Source of the DNA: Nakamurella flava | Lineage (GTDB): Bacteria > Actinomycetota > Actinomycetes > Mycobacteriales > Nakamurellaceae | Reading direction: 5' to 3' | DNA length: 64,000 nt | NCBI RefSeq assembly: GCF_005298075.1 | Contig: NZ_SZZH01000003.1 | Location: forward strand, 248,001 to 312,000 | Part shown: piece by piece, positions 8,285-17,210 of the stretch | How positions within the stretch are numbered: position 1 is the first letter of the stretch | Layout of the letters: each line of letters begins with the position of its first letter | The notes under the pieces: generated by a model | What the model was told of the DNA's origin: nothing | The model's input: the letters and a program-made list of their open reading frames with translations, nothing else | Databases searched by the model: none | Made by a program: the position numbers and the translations under genes

Positions 8285-10506
8285 ACCGCCCCGTGCCCGG
8301 ATCCGATCCCGGCGACCCCGGGCGTCCGGAGTCGCCGTCGCCCGACGGCGTCGGAGCCGGCGACACCCAGCCGGTGATCAGTCCCGTGGGAGACGAATCC
8401 GGTCGTCGCGGTCGGCGGGGGCGGGCCCCGGGCGACAACTCGCTGGCCGTGCTGCTGCGCATCCCGATCTTCCGGCGCATGTGGGCGGCGATCGCCCTCT
8501 CCAGCCTGGGCGACTGGCTGGCCCTGCTGGCCACCACCGCGCTGGCCGCCTACCTGACGCGCGACACGTCGAACCTCGCTCAGGGCGCGGCGGTCTCGGG
8601 CGTCCTGCTGGTCCGGCTGCTCCCCGACCTGCTGCTCGGAGCGGTGGCCGGCGCCCTGGTCGACAAGGTCGACCGCCGCAAGGTGGCCGTCGCCTGCGAC
8701 ACCCTGGCCGGCCTGCTCTACGCCTCGATCGTCATCTTCCCGTCGCTGTGGTGGCTGCTGGCCGCCCAGTTCATCGCCGAGGCGATCGGCCTGTTCTCCA
8801 CCCCGGCCAAGCAGACGCTGTGGGTCAACATCGTGCCGCGCGAACGGCTGGCCGTGGCCAACCAGCTGAACTCGGTCTCGATCTACGGGATGATCCCCGT
8901 CGCCTCGGTGATCTTCGTGCTGCTGTCGACGCTGGCCTCGTTCTTCGGCACCCCGACGATCGAGGACACCGGCAGTGCCCTGATCAGCGGTGGCACCAAC
9001 ACGCTGGCCATCGACATCGCCCTGGGCCTGAACGCGGTCAGCTACTGGATCTCGGCCGGCGTCGTCTTCACCTCGCGGCGGATGATCCCGGCCTTCGTGG
9101 GCGAGCGGAACACGTCGGACAACATCCTGTCCCTGATCGCCGAGGGCATCCGTTTCGTCCGTCACAGCCGGCTGATGCGCTCGGTCTACATCGGCATCCT
9201 CGGCGCGTTCGGCGCCGGCGGGCTCATCGTCGGTGTGGCGCAGGCGTACGTCGCGACCCTCGGCGCCGGCAACTCCGGGTACGCGATCCTGTTCGGCTCG
9301 GTGTTCACGGGCGTGGCCCTGGGCATGCTGGTCGGCCCGAAGGTGCTGCCCACCGTGCCCCGGCGAATGATCTTCACCCCGGCGATCGGCGGCGCGGGCG
9401 CCGCGCTGATCGTGATGAGCGTCCTGCAGGACTTCCTGGGGGCGGTCATCACGGCCACCGTCATGGGGCTGTTCGGCGGCATCGCCTGGATCACCGGCTT
9501 CACGATGATCGGCCAGGAGGTCTCCGACCAGCTCCGCGGGCGGGTCTTCGCCTTCGTGATGTCCTCGGTGCGCATCACCCTGCTCGGCAGCATCGCCGTC
9601 GGCCCGGTGCTGGCCGGGGCGGTCGGATCGCACCTCATCAGCGTCGGCGACTTCCGGTTCGTGGTGACCGGCCCGGGCATCGTGCTGGCGGTCGGCGGGC
9701 TGCTGGCCGTGGGGGTCAGCGCCATCGCCGGTCAGCAGATCGGCGGGTTGACCGCGCAGGTCCGGCGCAAGCTGTTCCGGCGGGGGACCAAGCTGTGGGA
9801 GAACCCCGACCAGCACCCCGGGGTCCTGCTGGCGGTGGAGGGTCCGGACCCGGACGTCGTGCACCGGTACGCCATGGCCGTCACCGCCGCGTTGCGCGCG
9901 GACGGCGTCGACGCCGTCCGGGTGTCCTCCACGACCCCGCCGGCGCCCCCGGGCCCGGCCGGGTATCTCGAGGACCATCCCGCGGACGCCTTGCGGGCGA
10001 TGGCCGACCTGGCCGATCTGACCGCCGACCGGATCGTCCCGGCGCTCGACGAGAGTTCGGTGGTCGTCTGCGAGGGCTTCATCGATGCCGCCGTCGTCCG
10101 GTACCGCACCCTCGGCGTCGACGAGCAGGAACTGGGCCGGATCGCCCAGTGGGCCGTCGCGGGCCTGCGGGCCGACCTGTCCCTGGTCGTGGAGCCGGCC
10201 GACCCCCGAGCCCGCGCAGCGGCCGACGCCCCGGATGAGCCCGAGCGGGTGCCCGCGGCTTCGTCCCCCGACGCCGGCCACCACGACCTGGTCGACGCGG
10301 AGCAGGCCTACCGGGACCGCGCGTCCTACGCCCCGGAGCGGTATCTGCTGGTCACGGCCCCGTCCGGCGACGGTGAGCAGCTCACCCAGGAGGTGCGGCT
10401 GCGCCTGGAGTCGGTACTGCGGCAGCGCGGTCTGCTGCGCCCCGGCGCGCTGCTCGACCCGTCCGCGACGGCCGCCGGGGCCGGGCCGGTGACGTCGGGC
10501 CTCTGA
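8281..10506 (+). CDS. MFS transporter fused to a degenerate thymidylate-kinase-like domain
   Basis: A 741-residue fusion. Residues about 59-490 form an MFS-type permease (RMWAAIALSSLGDWLALL; inner motif DKVDRRKV). Residues about 510-741 align in layout with dTMP kinase, and fusions of MFS with TMK next to topA and holB are known in actinobacteria. Here the expected P-loop (GxDGxGKST) reads VEGPDPDVVHRY, with no Gly-Lys-Ser/Thr, and the DRY-type motif reads CEGFIDAAVV. The domain therefore probably does not phosphorylate dTMP and may sense or bind a nucleotide, or be structural. The GTG start at 8281 overlaps the preceding gene by four bases. The essential dTMP kinase should then be encoded elsewhere. 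Transported substrate is unknown. Confidence 0.85.
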   Translation: MNRPVPGSDPGDPGRPESPSPDGVGAGDTQPVISPVGDESGRRGRRGRAPGDNSLAVLLRIPIFRRMWAAIALSSLGDWLALLATTALAAYLTRDTSNLAQGAAVSGVLLVRLLPDLLLGAVAGALVDKVDRRKVAVACDTLAGLLYASIVIFPSLWWLLAAQFIAEAIGLFSTPAKQTLWVNIVPRERLAVANQLNSVSIYGMIPVASVIFVLLSTLASFFGTPTIEDTGSALISGGTNTLAIDIALGLNAVSYWISAGVVFTSRRMIPAFVGERNTSDNILSLIAEGIRFVRHSRLMRSVYIGILGAFGAGGLIVGVAQAYVATLGAGNSGYAILFGSVFTGVALGMLVGPKVLPTVPRRMIFTPAIGGAGAALIVMSVLQDFLGAVITATVMGLFGGIAWITGFTMIGQEVSDQLRGRVFAFVMSSVRITLLGSIAVGPVLAGAVGSHLISVGDFRFVVTGPGIVLAVGGLLAVGVSAIAGQQIGGLTAQVRRKLFRRGTKLWENPDQHPGVLLAVEGPDPDVVHRYAMAVTAALRADGVDAVRVSSTTPPAPPGPAGYLEDHPADALRAMADLADLTADRIVPALDESSVVVCEGFIDAAVVRYRTLGVDEQELGRIAQWAVAGLRADLSLVVEPADPRARAAADAPDEPERVPAASSPDAGHHDLVDAEQAYRDRASYAPERYLLVTAPSGDGEQLTQEVRLRLESVLRQRGLLRPGALLDPSATAAGAGPVTSGL

Positions 10507-10622
10507 CGCCACCCGGGGTCGTCGAAACCTGATTGTCGGTTCCGCCCGGTACGGTGGCCGCGCCGGTCCGACCGGCCGCACCGGGTGGATGCCCGCGTGC
10601 CGTGACGAGACGAGGGCAACCG

Positions 10623-11489
10623 ATGAGCGCGACACCCGATGGTCCGACCGGTGCCGGTCACGGCGCCGCGGCCGGGTGGTCGGCCGCGGATGTCGAGCCG
10701 GTGGTCTGCTGCCTGTGCGGGGAACCCGGCGCCCCGCTGTACGAACAGGCGCCGTTCGCGGTCGTCCGGTGCCCCCGGTGCGCGCTGGTGTTCGTCTCGC
10801 CCCGGTTGACGGCCGAGGCGCTGCAGCGGCTGTACGACGAGCCGGCGTATTTCGACGACACCGTCTACGGCACGTCGCGGTGGTCTCCGGCGATGCTGCT
10901 GCAGCGGACCTGGACGGCCGGGCGGCTGGCGTTGCTGGCCGCGCAGGTCCCGCCGCCGGCACGGTTGCTGGAGATCGGCAGCGGCTACGGCCACTTCCTG
11001 GCCGCCGCCCGCGACGCCGGTTACCAGGCCCGGGGGATCGAGCTGTCCCGGACGGGCGTGGCCCACGCCCGGGATCGCCTGGGCCTGGACGTCTTCGCCG
11101 GTCAGCTGGCCGACGACCCGAACCCCGAGCCGGCGGACGTCGTCTGCTTCTGGGACACGCTTGAGCACGTGCCCGACCCGCTGGCGTTCCTGACGCAGGT
11201 GCGCCAGCGGATGTCGGGGCCCGACGCCCTCGCGGCGCTGTCCGTGCCGTCCTTCGCCAGCCTGCCGGCCCGCGCGCTGCGCTCCCGATGGTGGACCCTC
11301 AAGCCCGAGCAGCACATCTGGCACTTCACCCCGGACACGCTGCGGGTGCTGGCGGCCCGGGCGGGGCTGGTGATCACGCGGGTCGTCACCAGTCCGGTCG
11401 CCCCCGGCAACGCGGGCCGGCTCGACTCGCTGGTCGCGCTGGCCCGGCCGTTGCCGGACGACCCCGCCCCGGGCGGGGAGGCTCGATGA
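10623..11489 (+). CDS. Class I SAM-dependent methyltransferase with N-terminal zinc ribbon
   Basis: About 288 residues. An N-terminal zinc ribbon (CCLCG near residue 29 and CPRC about 24 residues later) precedes a Rossmann methyltransferase domain with motif I LEIGSGYGHF at about residue 115, the acidic ribose-binding GIELS, and motif FWDTLEHV. This architecture is common in methyltransferases that act on small molecules, sugars or cell-envelope precursors; the substrate cannot be read from the sequence. The ATG at 10623 follows GAGGGCAACCG. The stop overlaps the holB start by four bases (ATGA), so the two are co-translated, although a functional link to DNA replication is not known. Confidence 0.88.
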   Translation: MSATPDGPTGAGHGAAAGWSAADVEPVVCCLCGEPGAPLYEQAPFAVVRCPRCALVFVSPRLTAEALQRLYDEPAYFDDTVYGTSRWSPAMLLQRTWTAGRLALLAAQVPPPARLLEIGSGYGHFLAAARDAGYQARGIELSRTGVAHARDRLGLDVFAGQLADDPNPEPADVVCFWDTLEHVPDPLAFLTQVRQRMSGPDALAALSVPSFASLPARALRSRWWTLKPEQHIWHFTPDTLRVLAARAGLVITRVVTSPVAPGNAGRLDSLVALARPLPDDPAPGGEAR

Positions 11490-12718
11490 GCGGCCAGCAC
11501 GGTGCCCCGGTCTTCCGGGACGTCGTGGGGCAGCCGGAGGCCATCGCCGAACTGACCGACGCGGTCGCGGCGGCGGGCGGCGACACGGCGGTGCCGACCG
11601 CGGCGATGACCCACGCGTGGCTGTTCACCGGCCCGCCCGGGTCGGGCCGTTCGGTGGCGGCTCGGGCGTTCGCGGCCGCCCTGCAGTGCCCGGACCGCGG
11701 TTGCGGCGTGTGCTCGCACTGTCACGCCGTCCTGGCCGGCACCCACGCCGACGTCCGCGCCGTCACCCCTGAGGGCCTGACGATCTCGGTGAAGGAAATG
11801 CGGGCGGTGGTCCAGCTCGCGGCCCGGCGGCCGGCGACGGGCCGCTGGCAGATCGTGCTCATCGAGGACGCCGACCGGCTGACCGAGGGGGCGTCCAACG
11901 CGCTGCTCAAGGCGGTCGAGGAGCCGTCCCCGCAGACGGTGTTCCTGCTGTGCGCGCCGTCCACCCACCCCGACGACGTGTCGGTGACCATCCGGTCGCG
12001 CTGCCGGGTGCTGTCGTTGCGGCAGCCGTCGGCGGAGTCGATCGCCGAGGTGCTCGTGCGTCGGGACTTCATCGACGCGCCCACCGCGCAGTGGGCGGCG
12101 TCGGTGTCGGCCGGGCACGTCGGGCGGGCCCGTCGGTTGGCGACCGACGAGACGGCGCGCGAGCAGCGCCGCCGGGTGCTCGCCATCCCCGCCGCCGTGC
12201 GGAGCATCGGGGACGTCTTCGCCGAGGCCGCCGATCTGCTGTCCGCCGCGAAGGCCGAGGCCACCGCGGTCTCGCAGCGGCGGGACGGCGCGGAGCTGGA
12301 GGAACTGAAGACCGCGCTGGGCGCCGGCGGGACCGGTAAGGGGGCGGTCGGCGCGGCCCGCGGGACGGCCGGGGTGGTCAAGGAGCTGGAGCGGCGGCAG
12401 AAGTCCCGCTCGACCCGGACCGAACGGGACGTGCTGGACCGGGCGCTGGTCGACCTGTCGGGCTTCTTCCGGGACGTCCTCGCGGTCAGCCTGGGCAGCA
12501 CGGAGGCCCTGCTGAACCCGGACGTCGACACCGAGATCCGGGTGGCCGCGGCCCGGGTCGGGTCGGTCGGGGCGCTGCACCGGCTGGACGCGGTGCTGGC
12601 CTGCCGGGAGGCCATCGAGATGAACGTCAAACCGCAGATCGCGGTCGAGGCGATGATGATGGCCCTGTTCTCGGGCCCGGTGGGCGGTCGGCAGTCGGTG
12701 GCGGTGGCCCGGGGCTGA
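11486..12718 (+). CDS. holB: DNA polymerase III subunit delta-prime (clamp loader)
   Basis: A 410-residue AAA+ protein of the sliding clamp loader. It has the P-loop GPPGSGRS at about residue 48, with Arg where ATPases have Lys; this substitution is normal for actinobacterial delta-prime as far as I recall. A cysteine cluster (CPDRGCGVCSHC, residues about 68-79) is the usual zinc-binding insertion. The Walker B region reads IVLIEDADRL, the sensor/helical region ALLKAVEEPSP is typical, and the SRC motif is in IRSRCRVLSL. The C-terminal collar domain completes the usual length. A strong ribosome site (GGCGGGGAGG) lies inside the end of the preceding gene. Neighbours and motifs agree. Confidence 0.95.
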   Translation: MSGQHGAPVFRDVVGQPEAIAELTDAVAAAGGDTAVPTAAMTHAWLFTGPPGSGRSVAARAFAAALQCPDRGCGVCSHCHAVLAGTHADVRAVTPEGLTISVKEMRAVVQLAARRPATGRWQIVLIEDADRLTEGASNALLKAVEEPSPQTVFLLCAPSTHPDDVSVTIRSRCRVLSLRQPSAESIAEVLVRRDFIDAPTAQWAASVSAGHVGRARRLATDETAREQRRRVLAIPAAVRSIGDVFAEAADLLSAAKAEATAVSQRRDGAELEELKTALGAGGTGKGAVGAARGTAGVVKELERRQKSRSTRTERDVLDRALVDLSGFFRDVLAVSLGSTEALLNPDVDTEIRVAAARVGSVGALHRLDAVLACREAIEMNVKPQIAVEAMMMALFSGPVGGRQSVAVARG

Positions 12719-12768
12719 CCGGGCGCTCACCGGCGGATACCCGGCGAACCGGGGTAGCGTCGCTGCCT

Positions 12769-13584
12769 ATGGGCATGCTGTGCGCGGTGACCTTCGCCCC
12801 CAACGGGCAGCTGCACTACGCGGACCCGGGGGGTCTGGCGCCGGAGGTCGGAGACCGGGTGCTGTTGCCGACCGACCACGGCCCGGTGGTGGCCCAGGTC
12901 GTCTGGGCGGCCGAGTACTCCGCCGAGGACACCGACGGGTTCCCGACGCTGCTCGGAATGGCCGACGAGGCCGATCTGGTGGCCGCGGCCCGGTTGCGCA
13001 AGGCCAAGGCGCGGGCGCTCGTGGCCAGCCGGCGGTTGATCCGCGAGCACGGGCTGCCGATGAAGGTGCTGGCCGTCGATCCCCAGGAGGCGACCGGCCG
13101 CGTCGTCATCTACTACACCTCACCGGACACCGTCGACTTCCGGTCGCTGCTGCGCGACCTGTCGGCCACCCTGGACAGCCGCATCGAGTTGCGTCAGCTC
13201 ACCGCTCGCGACGCCATCCGCGTCACCGGCACGATCGGGTCGTGTGGGCGGGACACCTGCTGCTCGACGTTCCTGCGGGACTACGAGCCGATCACCCTTC
13301 AGACGGCCCGTGATCAGGACCTGCCGGCCAATCCGATGCGCATCTCCGGGGCCTGCGGCCGGTTGATGTGCTGTCTGAAGTACGAGCACCCGCTGTACCA
13401 GGAGTTCAAGGCCACGGCCCCAGCGGTGGGGGAGGACGTCGAGTCGCCGTTGGGTCCGGGTCGGGTGATCGGCCATTCGGTACCGACGGACTCCGTGGTC
13501 ATCAAGCTGGCCGCGGACGGGTCCCGTCAGGTGTGTACGAAGGCCTCGGTGTGTTCGGCTCGCAAGGCCTACGACAGTCGCTGA
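12769..13584 (+). CDS. ricT: PSP1-domain protein RicT (YaaT family)
   Basis: A 271-residue PSP1 C-terminal-domain protein. In Bacillus the homologue RicT forms an iron-sulphur complex with RicA and RicF that affects RNA processing and sporulation; actinobacteria usually keep only RicT, so its partner here is unknown. The conserved cysteines are clear: SCGRDTCCS at about residue 158 and GACGRLMCC at about residue 194, plus two more near the C terminus (VCTKASVC). The N terminus carries the typical FxxxGQLHY and GDRVLLPT segments. It follows holB by 50 bases on the same strand, an arrangement seen in many bacteria. A second Met at codon 3 is an alternative start. Confidence 0.93.
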   Translation: MGMLCAVTFAPNGQLHYADPGGLAPEVGDRVLLPTDHGPVVAQVVWAAEYSAEDTDGFPTLLGMADEADLVAAARLRKAKARALVASRRLIREHGLPMKVLAVDPQEATGRVVIYYTSPDTVDFRSLLRDLSATLDSRIELRQLTARDAIRVTGTIGSCGRDTCCSTFLRDYEPITLQTARDQDLPANPMRISGACGRLMCCLKYEHPLYQEFKATAPAVGEDVESPLGPGRVIGHSVPTDSVVIKLAADGSRQVCTKASVCSARKAYDSR

Positions 13585-13868
13585 ACCCGACAACCACGTG
13601 AATGCGTTGCGACGACCGATGCCCTGAAGAGTGGCGGACACGCACCGCACGGGCAGGAATTTCACGTGCATCCCACAGGTCTGACCGGATGAACTTCGCG
13701 CTGCGCAACTGACATCGACTGGCGGCCCCCGGGGGAGTGAGGTAAGCCCGTCAGGTACGTGCTTTCGGTGACCGTTCGATCACTGTCGGACGGCACCTCC
13801 CGCGGTCGGTCTCCACAGCGCCGTCACCCGGTGCGGACCCCGTCGGGGAGCAGACCTGGAGGCGTGCC
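13585..13868. other. Intergenic region before the M28 peptidase, no gene seen
   Basis: No coding or RNA gene is evident in these 284 bases. Two CACGTGAA copies face each other at about 13597 and 13666 (inverted, about 60 bases apart). A riboswitch was considered for the 3' half but no known consensus fits. The last bases carry a ribosome site GGAGG for the TTG start of the peptidase. Confidence 0.5.
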
Positions 13869-15407
13869 TTGGGCGGACGACGGAGAACCCTCGCCGGTGC
13901 GGTGATCACGGCGTTGGTGGCCGGGACGATGGTGGTCCCGGTGAGTACGGCAGCAGCGGTCGACACGGTGAACACCACCCGCCTGGAGAAGGCGGTGACC
14001 GTCAACGGCATCCTCAGCCACGAGCGGGTGCTGCAGCGCATCGCGAACCAGAACGGCGGCACCCGGGCCTCGGGCACCGAGGGCTATCGGCAGTCGTTGC
14101 GGTACGTGCGCTCGACCCTGCAGGCGGCCGGGTACAGCACGGTGACGCAGCCGTTCACCTTCAGCTCGTTCACCGACAACGGCACCTCGGTCACCCAGGT
14201 CAGCCCGACGCCGGGTGAGTACGAGACCGCGGTCCTGGAGTACTCGGGCGCCGGCAACGTCACCGGCACCGTCGTACCGGCGAAGACGATCGCCATCCCG
14301 CCGGGCAATCCCGGGTCGACCACGTCCGGCTGCAGCGCATCCGACTTCACCCCCGCCAGCACCACGCAGCCGCAGGTGGCCCTCATCCAGCGCGGCTTCT
14401 GCGACTTCGGCACCAAGGTCGCCAACGCCGCGGCCGCGGGCTACGACGCGGCGCTGATCTTCAACGAGGGCCAGGACGGTCGCACCGACGTCTTCCAGGG
14501 CACCCTCGGGGCGCCGGCCGCCATCCCGGCCGCCGCACTGTCCTACGCCGACGGCTCCGCCCTGGTCGCGGCCGCCCGGGCCGGCGCGGTGACCGTCAAC
14601 GTCACCGCGAACGTCGTCACCGAGCGCAAGACCACCTGGAACCTCATCGCCGACTCGACGATGGGCGACGCCGGGAAGACGGTCGTCGTCGGTGCCCACC
14701 TGGACTCGGTGTCCGAGGGCCCCGGCATCAACGACAACGGCAGCGGCACGGCGACGATCCTGGAGATCGCCGTCCAGATGTCCAAGTTGAAGATCACTCC
14801 GCGTCAGAAACTGCGGTTCGCGTTCTGGGGGGCGGAGGAGAGCGGGCTGCTGGGCTCGGAGTACTACGTCAACTCGCTGAACAACGACCAGTTGGCGCAG
14901 ATCTACGCGAACCTCAACTTCGACATGCTCGGCTCGCCGAACTACGTGCGCTTCGTCTACGACGGTGACGGCTCGTCCGGCGGACCGTCCGGCCCGGCCG
15001 GTTCCGCGCAGATCGAGGAGATCTTCGCCAACTGGTTCGCCGGCAAGGGCCTGGCCACTGCGCCGACCGATTTCGACGGCCGCTCGGACTACGGGCCGTT
15101 CATCGCGGCGGGTATCCCGGCCGGTGGTCTGTTCTCCGGGGCCGAGGGCGTCAAGACGGAGGAGGAGGCCACGATCTTCGGCGGCACCGCCGGCGAGGCG
15201 TACGACGCCTGCTACCACCAGGCGTGTGACGACATCACCAACCTGAGCACGCAGGCGCTCAACGAGCTGGGCGACGCCGCCGCCCGCGCCACCATGACGT
15301 TGGCGTTGACCAAGACCGGGTTCTTCCCGGACGGCAGCCGGATGCAGGCCCGGCAGCAGCTCGACATGTCGCAGTTCGCGTATCGCGGGAACCACCTGGT
15401 CAAGTAG
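13869..15407 (+). CDS. Secreted M28 family zinc aminopeptidase with PA domain
   Basis: A 512-residue exported metallopeptidase. Residues 1 to about 32 form a Sec signal peptide (basic start, hydrophobic core, cleavage near VSTAAAVD). A protease-associated domain spans roughly residues 110-240 (VALIQRGFCDFGTKV). The peptidase core carries all five zinc ligands of the M28 family: His 277 and bridging Asp 289 (GAHLDS...INDNGSG), catalytic Glu 323 and ligand Glu 324 (GAEESGLLG), Asp 352 (NFDMLGSP) and His 450 (CYHQACDD). Domain order is like Streptomyces aminopeptidase Y/SGAP-type enzymes, so release of N-terminal amino acids from extracellular peptides is likely. It starts at TTG 13869, supported by GGAGG six bases before. 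A good terminator follows. Confidence 0.93.
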   Translation: MGGRRRTLAGAVITALVAGTMVVPVSTAAAVDTVNTTRLEKAVTVNGILSHERVLQRIANQNGGTRASGTEGYRQSLRYVRSTLQAAGYSTVTQPFTFSSFTDNGTSVTQVSPTPGEYETAVLEYSGAGNVTGTVVPAKTIAIPPGNPGSTTSGCSASDFTPASTTQPQVALIQRGFCDFGTKVANAAAAGYDAALIFNEGQDGRTDVFQGTLGAPAAIPAAALSYADGSALVAAARAGAVTVNVTANVVTERKTTWNLIADSTMGDAGKTVVVGAHLDSVSEGPGINDNGSGTATILEIAVQMSKLKITPRQKLRFAFWGAEESGLLGSEYYVNSLNNDQLAQIYANLNFDMLGSPNYVRFVYDGDGSSGGPSGPAGSAQIEEIFANWFAGKGLATAPTDFDGRSDYGPFIAAGIPAGGLFSGAEGVKTEEEATIFGGTAGEAYDACYHQACDDITNLSTQALNELGDAAARATMTLALTKTGFFPDGSRMQARQQLDMSQFAYRGNHLVK

Positions 15408-15423
15408 CTCCGTCGAGTGGGGG

Positions 15424-15461
15424 ACGGGCCGGCGGATCGGGTGATCCGCCGGCCCGTTCTT
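15424..15461 (+). terminator. Intrinsic terminator of the M28 peptidase gene
   Basis: A perfect 15-bp stem (ACGGGCCGGCGGATC and complement) with a GGGT loop is followed by TTCTT. It begins 17 bases after the stop codon. Confidence 0.85.
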
Positions 15462-15721
15462 CGTGCGGGTGACGTGCGAAGCGAACCGGACGAGGCTGTG
15501 GATCACACCAGGTTGACCCGTTAGAGGGTTCGCACGGCGAACGATCTCCGCCATCATGGAGCAGCGCCAGGTCCGCACGGGCCCACACTCGGACACAGCA
15601 GTCCGGCGCCGGGACCAACGAGTCCGCCCGCCAGGCGTCTGGTGGTCGGTGGCCGATGACGCGGTCCCGCCGGGTTCGCGCTCGATCCACGAGCGGCCCG
15701 CTCTTCGGGAGGACATTCATC

Positions 15722-17017
15722 GTGGTTCAGCTGCGCAGCGGGGTGGCGGCGCGCCGTCGGCGCTCCGGGTTCGTCGGTCTGGTGGCCGCGGGCGCTCTCG
15801 TCGCCCTCACGGCCTGCACGTCCGGTTCCATCAACAACCTGTCCGGCGCCGAGGCGTCGCTGGCCGGGAACAACGGCGGGCTGTCCAGCAGCGCTGTTGC
15901 TCCCTCGTCGGCCGGCGACCCGACCACCGCGTCGAGCAGCGCCCCGGCCGGACCGACCGTGACCGCCTCGCCCGCGTTCGGCAGCAAGGGGCTCTCCCCG
16001 GTGGCCCCGATGTCGGTGACGACCAGCTCCGGCACCCTGAAGGACGTGACCGTCACCAACCCCGCCGGGGTGCAGGTGAAGGGCGCGCTGTCGACCGACG
16101 GGACCACCTGGACGGTCGGCGAGGACCTCGGCTACGGCAAGAGCTACACCGTCACCGGGACCGCGGTCGGTACCGGCGGCGCCACCACGAAGATCTCCGG
16201 CACCTGGACGACGGTCACCCCGACCGACCAGATCACCACGTCGATCTCCCCGGGCGACGGGGCCGTGGTCGGGGTCGCCGCGCCCGTCATCGTGCATCTG
16301 GGCTACAAGCCGACGACCGACGCCGAGAAGGCCGAGATCATGAAGCACGTCACGATCACCACCGACCCGCAGGTCGAGGGGGCCTGGGCGTGGATCAGGC
16401 ACGACGGCGACCAGTTCCCGTCGCTGGACTGGCGGCCGAGGGAGTACTGGCCGGCCAACACGAAGGTGCACGTCGAGTCCGACATCTACGGCCTGCCGTT
16501 CGGTGACAACTACTTCGGCGGCGACGGCGCGACGAGCGACTTCACCATCGGCCGCAACCAGGTCGTCAAGGCCGACGCCACCGCCCACAACATCGTCGTC
16601 CAGCAGGACGGCCAGACCGTCGCCACGTACAACGCCTCCTACGGCAACGGCGACATCATCAACGACCCCAACCGGGTCACGCGCTCGGGCGTCCACGTCG
16701 TCTCCGACATGCAGGAGACGACGAAGATGAGTAACCCGCAGTACGGCTACACCAACGTCACCGAGCACTGGGCCGTCCGCATCAGCGACAACGGCGAGTT
16801 CATCCACCAGAACCAGGACACCGTCGACGCGCAGGGCGTCACCAACGTCAGTCACGGGTGCATCAACCTGTCCGCCGAGGACGCCGAGGCCTACTTCAAG
16901 ACCGCGATGTACGGCGACCCGGTGGAGGTCACCGGCACCAGCGTGCAGCTCTCGTCCGCCGACGGCGACATCTACGACTGGGCCGTCCCGTGGGACCAGT
17001 GGCTGACCATGGGCTGA
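15722..17017 (+). CDS. L,D-transpeptidase lipoprotein (YkuD domain, Ig-like domains)
   Basis: A 431-residue lipoprotein that should make 3-3 cross-links in peptidoglycan or attach proteins to it, on the outer face of the membrane. The lipobox is LTAC with Cys at residue 32. A Ser/Ala linker leads to two Ig-like domains (about residues 75-290), then the YkuD catalytic domain with the active-site motif SHGCINLS, His 378 and Cys 380. This domain order matches the mycobacterial LdtMt2-type enzymes. The GTG at 15722 is chosen because GGGAGGA lies eight bases upstream and because it gives a compact signal peptide; an in-frame ATG at 15656 would add 22 Arg-rich residues. It is a single-gene unit followed by tRNA-Thr. 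Confidence 0.94.
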   Translation: MVQLRSGVAARRRRSGFVGLVAAGALVALTACTSGSINNLSGAEASLAGNNGGLSSSAVAPSSAGDPTTASSSAPAGPTVTASPAFGSKGLSPVAPMSVTTSSGTLKDVTVTNPAGVQVKGALSTDGTTWTVGEDLGYGKSYTVTGTAVGTGGATTKISGTWTTVTPTDQITTSISPGDGAVVGVAAPVIVHLGYKPTTDAEKAEIMKHVTITTDPQVEGAWAWIRHDGDQFPSLDWRPREYWPANTKVHVESDIYGLPFGDNYFGGDGATSDFTIGRNQVVKADATAHNIVVQQDGQTVATYNASYGNGDIINDPNRVTRSGVHVVSDMQETTKMSNPQYGYTNVTEHWAVRISDNGEFIHQNQDTVDAQGVTNVSHGCINLSAEDAEAYFKTAMYGDPVEVTGTSVQLSSADGDIYDWAVPWDQWLTMG

Positions 17018-17073
17018 GCCCGGCCCGGTGACGGTTTGGGCCGCGGTCCGGTCCCGACTACACTGATCAGGCC

Positions 17074-17149
17074 GCCGCTGTAGCTCAGTCGGCAGAGCAT
17101 CTCACTCGTAATGAGAAGGTCTGGGGTTCGATTCCCCACAGCGGCTCCA
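17074..17149 (+). tRNA. tRNA-Thr (CGT anticodon)
   Basis: Full cloverleaf: acceptor GCCGCTG/CAGCGGC, D arm GCTCAGTCGGCAGAGC, anticodon stem TCTCA/TGAGA with loop CTCGTAA (anticodon CGT, reads ACG), T arm TGGGG TTCGATT CCCCA. The discriminator is T at 17146 and CCA is encoded at 17147-17149. Confidence 0.97.
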
Positions 17150-17152
17150 GCA

Positions 17153-17194
17153 CGCAGAACGCCGGTCCACCCCAGGGTGGGCCGGCGTTCTGCG
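17153..17194. terminator. Bidirectional terminator between tRNA-Thr and a MarR gene
   Basis: An inverted repeat with about 20 pairs: CGCAGAACGCCGG at the left and CCGGCGTTCTGCG at the right, extended inward by TCCACCC/GGGTGGG with one G-T pair. It lies between the tRNA and the end of the oppositely oriented MarR gene, so it can serve both. Confidence 0.8.
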
Positions 17195-17210
17195 TTGTGG
17201 AGCGGGTCGG

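Noticed and set aside
11629-11652. HolB Walker A with Arg instead of Lys as an anomaly
   Set aside because: Delta-prime often has a non-canonical P-loop; this form is normal in actinobacteria as far as I recall.
13585-13868. c-di-AMP (ydaO) riboswitch before the secreted peptidase
   Set aside because: GGGGGAG and GGTA fragments occur, but the ordered aptamer blocks do not. The two facing CACGTGAA copies are too far apart and too short to claim more.
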